A DNA stretch of 7,709 nt from an uncultured Oscillospiraceae bacterium (lineage in GTDB: Bacteria > Bacillota > Clostridia > Oscillospirales > Ruminococcaceae). Shown here in pieces: positions 5,209 through 7,709 of the stretch. Each line of letters opens with the position of its first letter. Within the stretch, counting starts at the first letter, position 1. A model generated the notes under the pieces. The model was not told the DNA's origin. It saw only the letters and a program-made list of their open reading frames with translations, and did not search any database. A program made the translations under genes and the position numbers. The stretch covers positions 1 through 7,709 of the forward strand of contig CAUABB010000062.1 in assembly GCA_958427155.1 (NCBI GenBank). Reading direction: 5' to 3'.

Positions 5209-5240
5209 TTTTGTTATATTCAAACATCAACATAACAAAA
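5209..5240. promoter_or_regulatory. operator 2, 9-bp inverted repeat
   Basis: TTTTGTTAT (5209-5217) and ATAACAAAA (5232-5240) repeat the half-sites of operator 1, with a 14-nt spacer. The site lies in the leader of the repressor gene and just upstream of the leftward -35, so it could support cooperative binding or autoregulation. Confidence 0.6.
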
Positions 5241-5264
5241 CGTTTGATTTCGAGGGTGATTCTT

Positions 5265-5969
5265 ATGAATAATACAAAAAAAATAATTGGTTCCCGTATC
5301 AACTCCGCTTTGGCTCTGCGCGACATGAAACAGAAAGAGTTGGCTAAAATTTTAGGGGTAACTGATAACACCGTGTCATACTATGTAAGCGGGGCAAGAA
5401 CCCCAAACGCAGAGCAGATCATTGCTATTGCAAATGCGTTGGATGTTTCGGCTGATTATATACTCGGTATTACTGAGATAGTGTCCGAAAAAACGACAAT
5501 CAGGGAAATAAACGAATACACTGGGTTATCAGAACACGCAATAGAATCTCTAGCATGTATGCAAGAAATAGGGCATTATCAACATGTTTTAGATACCATT
5601 AGCTTGCTTATTGAAAACGCAACCGCTCCACCATATGAAGGGTATTATGCGAATTTAAATGGAAGCTTTAACAGTGAAGAATACGAAAGTGATTTAATTT
5701 ATTGGAAAATGCGACATTATGTTCCCGTTATTTTAAAAATATGTGATTATTTATCAGTGATTCCAAATAAAAACGGTATTTTAAAAATCTTCAGCAACGG
5801 GGAAGTAAAAGTAGTACCAAAAGACGATAATAGATTTTATGTTGGAAGTATTGCAAATTTGGATTTAAGTAATATTACCGAAAATTCTTTACTAGAAGAA
5901 ATTAAGCGATGTTTAATAGAGTTTAAAAAGAAGGTGCTACAAAATGCCAACGATCACAAAGAGGAATAA
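5265..5969 (+). CDS. XRE-family master repressor
   Basis: A 234-aa regulator with an N-terminal Cro/C1-type HTH at about residues 8-68 (MKQKELAKILGVTDNTVSYY holds the two core helices). The C-terminal region of about 160 residues is unrelated to LexA/CI peptidases, since I see no Ser-Lys cleavage dyad. Induction by a protein partner, as for Stl of SaPIs, is therefore more likely than RecA-driven cleavage. The start ATG 5265 has GAGGGTG at 6-nt spacing. The in-frame ATG at 5163 lies inside operator 1 and is rejected. The gene overlaps the integrase start by 26 nt (5944-5969), so the two are co-expressed. It probably represses both divergent promoters. Confidence 0.8.
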   Translation: MNNTKKIIGSRINSALALRDMKQKELAKILGVTDNTVSYYVSGARTPNAEQIIAIANALDVSADYILGITEIVSEKTTIREINEYTGLSEHAIESLACMQEIGHYQHVLDTISLLIENATAPPYEGYYANLNGSFNSEEYESDLIYWKMRHYVPVILKICDYLSVIPNKNGILKIFSNGEVKVVPKDDNRFYVGSIANLDLSNITENSLLEEIKRCLIEFKKKVLQNANDHKEE

Positions 5970-7332
5970 CACCTACCGCATAACGGTTTCATGTGGATAT
6001 GACGCACAGGGGAAACAGGTGCGCCGCTCTATGACATGGTGTCCCGCTCCGGGTATGACAAATAAACAGATTGAGCGGGAGCTCCAGAAACAAGCCGTAC
6101 TATTCGAAGAAAAAGCGCGTTCCGGGCTTGTGGGGAACGGTTCCATCAAGTTCGAGGACTTCGCGGAGCAGTGGTTCAAGGAGTATGCAGAAACGAACCT
6201 TAAGGAGCGAACCCGCGACCGCTGGCGGCAGCTTACAGAACGCACCTACAAAGCAATTGGACATATACGCCTTGACCGGCTGAATACCAGACAGATACAG
6301 GAGTTTATAAACAACCTGGGCGAAAGCGGTATCAGCAAAACCGGACAGCGGGCAACAATAAAAATCGACCTTTCCGACCACCTAAAAAAGAAAGGGCTTA
6401 CACAAAAAGCGTTTGCCCAAAAAGCCAACGTGAGTGAATCCACTGTTTCGGCAGCTTGTAAAATGAAGCCGTTGTCTGTTCCGGCAGCGGAAAAAATCGC
6501 CGCCCAGTTGCCGGGGAAGTTCTCAAATTCGTTTAGCCTCACCGAATACGGCAGCGCGACCCTATCCCCGAAAACGATTCGACATTATCTTACCTTTATT
6601 TCCTCGGTGCTCCATTATGCCGTGCTCATGGGGATGATACCGGAAAACCCATGCCGCAGGGTGATCCTGCCAAAGCTCAACACAAAGGAAATCAAATGCT
6701 ACACGTTAAGCGAAACACAGCAGCTTTTAAACCTTTTGGAAACCGCCCCGTTAAAATACCGCACCTTTTTTGTGCTTGCGATTTATTGCGGTTTGCGGCG
6801 TGCCGAACTGCTTGGACTGGAATGGAACGACATCGACTTTGAAAACAGCGTCATAAGCGTGCGGCGTTCTTCTCTGAACACAACCGGAAAGGGGATCTAT
6901 ACCGACACACTGAAAACAGAATCTTCGTCCCGCTCATTGAAATTACCTGTTGAGGTGTTGCAACTGCTGCGGGAATATCGGGATGAACAAACCAAAGAGC
7001 GCATAAAGCTGGGCGACCGGTGGAAGGGCTGCGACCGTCTGTTTACAAAGTGGGACGGCGAACCCATGCACCCCAACACGCCGTATGAATGGTTAAAACG
7101 GTTCTGTGCCGCTCATGGCTTGCGCTTTCTCGGTTTGCATGCTTTCCGGCACCTCAACGCCTCGTTGATGATAAACAGCGGTATTGATATAAAAACCGTG
7201 TCGGCTTCCCTTGGGCACTCTCAGACAAGTACAACATTGAACATTTACGCCCATACTCTGGAAGAATCGCAGGCCAGAGCCAGCGAAGCAATCGCAAACA
7301 AAATCCGTTTCGGCAGGGAAAAACAGGCATAA
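5944..7332 (+). CDS. int: tyrosine recombinase integrase with an internal HTH insertion
   Basis: A 462-aa integrase of the Tn916-like group that integrates and excises the element. Residues 1-60 are an AP2-like arm-binding domain. The core-binding domain runs from about 68 to 128 and resumes at about 207-240. The C-terminal catalytic domain has R285 (GLRRAEL), K324, H399-x-x-R402 (LHAFRHL), H425 (LGHSQ) and the nucleophile Y435 (LNIYAH), so all active-site residues are present. Residues 139-192 (GLTQKAFAQKANVSESTVSA at 151-170) form an XRE-like HTH interrupting the core-binding domain, so the protein is longer than the roughly 400 residues of Tn916 Int. AAGGTG lies 7 nt before ATG 5944. The start overlaps the end of the repressor gene. 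Confidence 0.93.
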   Translation: MPTITKRNNTYRITVSCGYDAQGKQVRRSMTWCPAPGMTNKQIERELQKQAVLFEEKARSGLVGNGSIKFEDFAEQWFKEYAETNLKERTRDRWRQLTERTYKAIGHIRLDRLNTRQIQEFINNLGESGISKTGQRATIKIDLSDHLKKKGLTQKAFAQKANVSESTVSAACKMKPLSVPAAEKIAAQLPGKFSNSFSLTEYGSATLSPKTIRHYLTFISSVLHYAVLMGMIPENPCRRVILPKLNTKEIKCYTLSETQQLLNLLETAPLKYRTFFVLAIYCGLRRAELLGLEWNDIDFENSVISVRRSSLNTTGKGIYTDTLKTESSSRSLKLPVEVLQLLREYRDEQTKERIKLGDRWKGCDRLFTKWDGEPMHPNTPYEWLKRFCAAHGLRFLGLHAFRHLNASLMINSGIDIKTVSASLGHSQTSTTLNIYAHTLEESQARASEAIANKIRFGREKQA

Positions 7333-7370
7333 AAAAGGCGGACACCAGCTACAGGGTGCCCGCTTTTTTT
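7331..7370. terminator. strong intrinsic terminator of the integrase gene
   Basis: GGCGGACACC (7337-7346) pairs with GGTGCCCGCT (7355-7364) with one A.C mismatch and one G.T pair, flanked by six A on the left and six T on the right. It starts at the integrase stop codon. The A/T flanks allow activity on both strands. Confidence 0.85.
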
Positions 7371-7410
7371 GTTCCGCTTTTTTCCGCTTTTTTCCGCTTT
7401 TTTCGCTTTT
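7371..7410. repeat. 10-bp direct repeats TTTCCGCTTT
   Basis: Four consecutive 10-mers: GTTCCGCTTT, TTTCCGCTTT, TTTCCGCTTT and TTTCGCTTTT. Phased at one helical turn, they lie directly after the integrase terminator. Confidence 0.75.
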
Positions 7411-7422
7411 TGAAAAAACCAC

Positions 7423-7449
7423 TGGGTTTTTTGGGTTTTCTTGGGTTTT
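7423..7449. repeat. direct repeats TGGGTTTT
   Basis: TGGGTTTT occurs at 7423-7430, 7432-7439 and 7442-7449, at 9- and 10-bp spacing. It is the second of three short-repeat groups between the integrase gene and the presumed element end. Confidence 0.65.
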
Positions 7450-7466
7450 GTATTACCGCCTTTTTG

Positions 7467-7498
7467 CACCAATAAACACCAAATAAACACCAAATCAT
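7467..7498. repeat. direct repeats CACCAAATAAA, possible integrase arm sites
   Basis: CACCAATAAA (7467-7476), CACCAAATAAA (7477-7487) and CACCAAATCAT (7488-7498). Integrases with an AP2-like N-terminal domain bind 10-11-bp direct repeats near the attachment site, so these are plausible arm sites. The assignment is by position and size only. Confidence 0.5.
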
Positions 7499-7514
7499 AA
7501 AAACGGCAAAAAAT

Positions 7515-7558
7515 AAAACCTTGCAAATGCCCTATCCATGGGCTTCCACAAGGTTTTT
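7515..7558. terminator. bidirectional hairpin terminator near the element end
   Basis: AAAACCTTG (7515-7523) pairs with CAAGGTTTT (7549-7557), and an inner GCCC (7529-7532) pairs with GGGC (7540-7543). A TTTTT tract follows rightward and TTTTATTTTTT leftward. It probably ends the leftward gene whose stop is at 7648-7646. The attachment core may lie close by, but no matching copy was found in the window. Confidence 0.65.
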
Positions 7559-7645
7559 ACTTGTCATAACTCAACACTATAGATTTTTTGAAATTTGCTT
7601 TAAAAAAACGTCGTATGACAGCAAGAAAAACTTGATGCACAGAAC

Positions 7646-7709
7646 TCACTTGTTTTTTGATTCTTCAGTTGTGTCAGAGACTGCTCCTTCCAGCAGATCT
7701 GTCACTACC
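7646..7709 (-). CDS. hypothetical protein, C-terminal fragment
   Basis: A leftward frame enters from the right edge and ends at TGA (7648-7646), giving a tail VVTDLLEGAVSDTTEESKNK. A charged, Lys-ending tail of this kind is typical of a bacterial protein C-terminus, and the hairpin at 7515-7558 would terminate its transcript. The fragment is too short to identify. It may be the chromosomal neighbour on the integrase side of the element. Confidence 0.45.
   Translation of the reverse strand, partial: VVTDLLEGAVSDTTEESKNK

Noticed and set aside
5163..5264. Upstream start for the repressor giving a 268-aa protein
   Set aside because: The ATG lies within the -10 box and operator 1, has no ribosome binding site, and would precede the predicted transcription start. 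ATG 5265 has a good site and begins the HTH domain normally.
6071..6542. Several opposite-strand and shifted frames inside the integrase and primase genes
   Set aside because: They are shadow frames of well-supported genes, without ribosome binding sites or recognisable domains.
1600..7709. att direct repeat pair bounding the element
   Set aside because: I compared the region downstream of the integrase with 1600-2100 and 223-420 by eye. No shared run longer than about 7 bp looked convincing, so the left end may be outside the window.

Overview
The window looks like accessory DNA from a low- to mid-GC Gram-positive bacterium, most likely a member of the Clostridia. The reasons are AGGAGG-type ribosome binding sites, many T-rich intrinsic terminators, a Tn916-like integrase layout, and small helix-turn-helix proteins of the kind carried by clostridial integrative elements. 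The species assignment is inference.

Layout from left to right: (a) 1-270 holds the 3' end of an unidentified rightward gene and a terminator that can serve both strands. (b) 417-1193 is a leftward sigma-70 family factor. (c) 1194-1799 has no convincing gene. It holds a promoter with a very short terminated transcript, two arrays of degenerate 12-bp tandem repeats, and a cluster of 10-bp repeats and palindromes. (d) 1800-2066 is a small leftward gene of unknown function. (e) 2111-2336 is a cluster of the 12-bp iteron CTTACTTGTTCA arranged as a large mirror-symmetric dyad, read here as a replication origin. (f) 2322-5125 is a tightly packed leftward operon: a 55-aa basic ORF, a 60-aa HTH protein, a 94-aa conserved-type small protein, an 81-aa excisionase-like wHTH protein, and a 638-aa CHC2-TOPRIM-RecA primase-helicase. 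(g) 5126-5264 is a compact divergent control region with two overlapping promoters and two inverted-repeat operators. (h) 5265-7332 is the rightward pair of XRE repressor and tyrosine integrase, overlapping by 26 nt. (i) 7333-7709 holds a strong terminator, three families of short direct repeats that could be integrase arm sites, a second terminator that can serve both strands, and the 3' end of a leftward gene.

The core (e-h) has the same logic as Gram-positive phage satellites (SaPI/PICI type) and small integrative elements. An integrase and a master repressor face one way. A divergent, repressed operon carries a small DNA-binding or Xis-like protein and then a primase-helicase. An iteron origin sits just past the 3' end of the replication gene. 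No relaxase, capsid, terminase or resistance gene is visible. The left boundary is unresolved and no att direct-repeat pair was found, so it is unclear whether the sigma factor and the 12-bp arrays belong to the element.

The points most worth a second look are the symmetric iteron origin, a strong excess of the 8-mer GAGCGGGA across the window, the 12-bp arrays, two short rightward transcription units sharing a GAGCGGGA-N-TGCTC dyad, and an XRE-like HTH inserted inside the integrase core-binding region.
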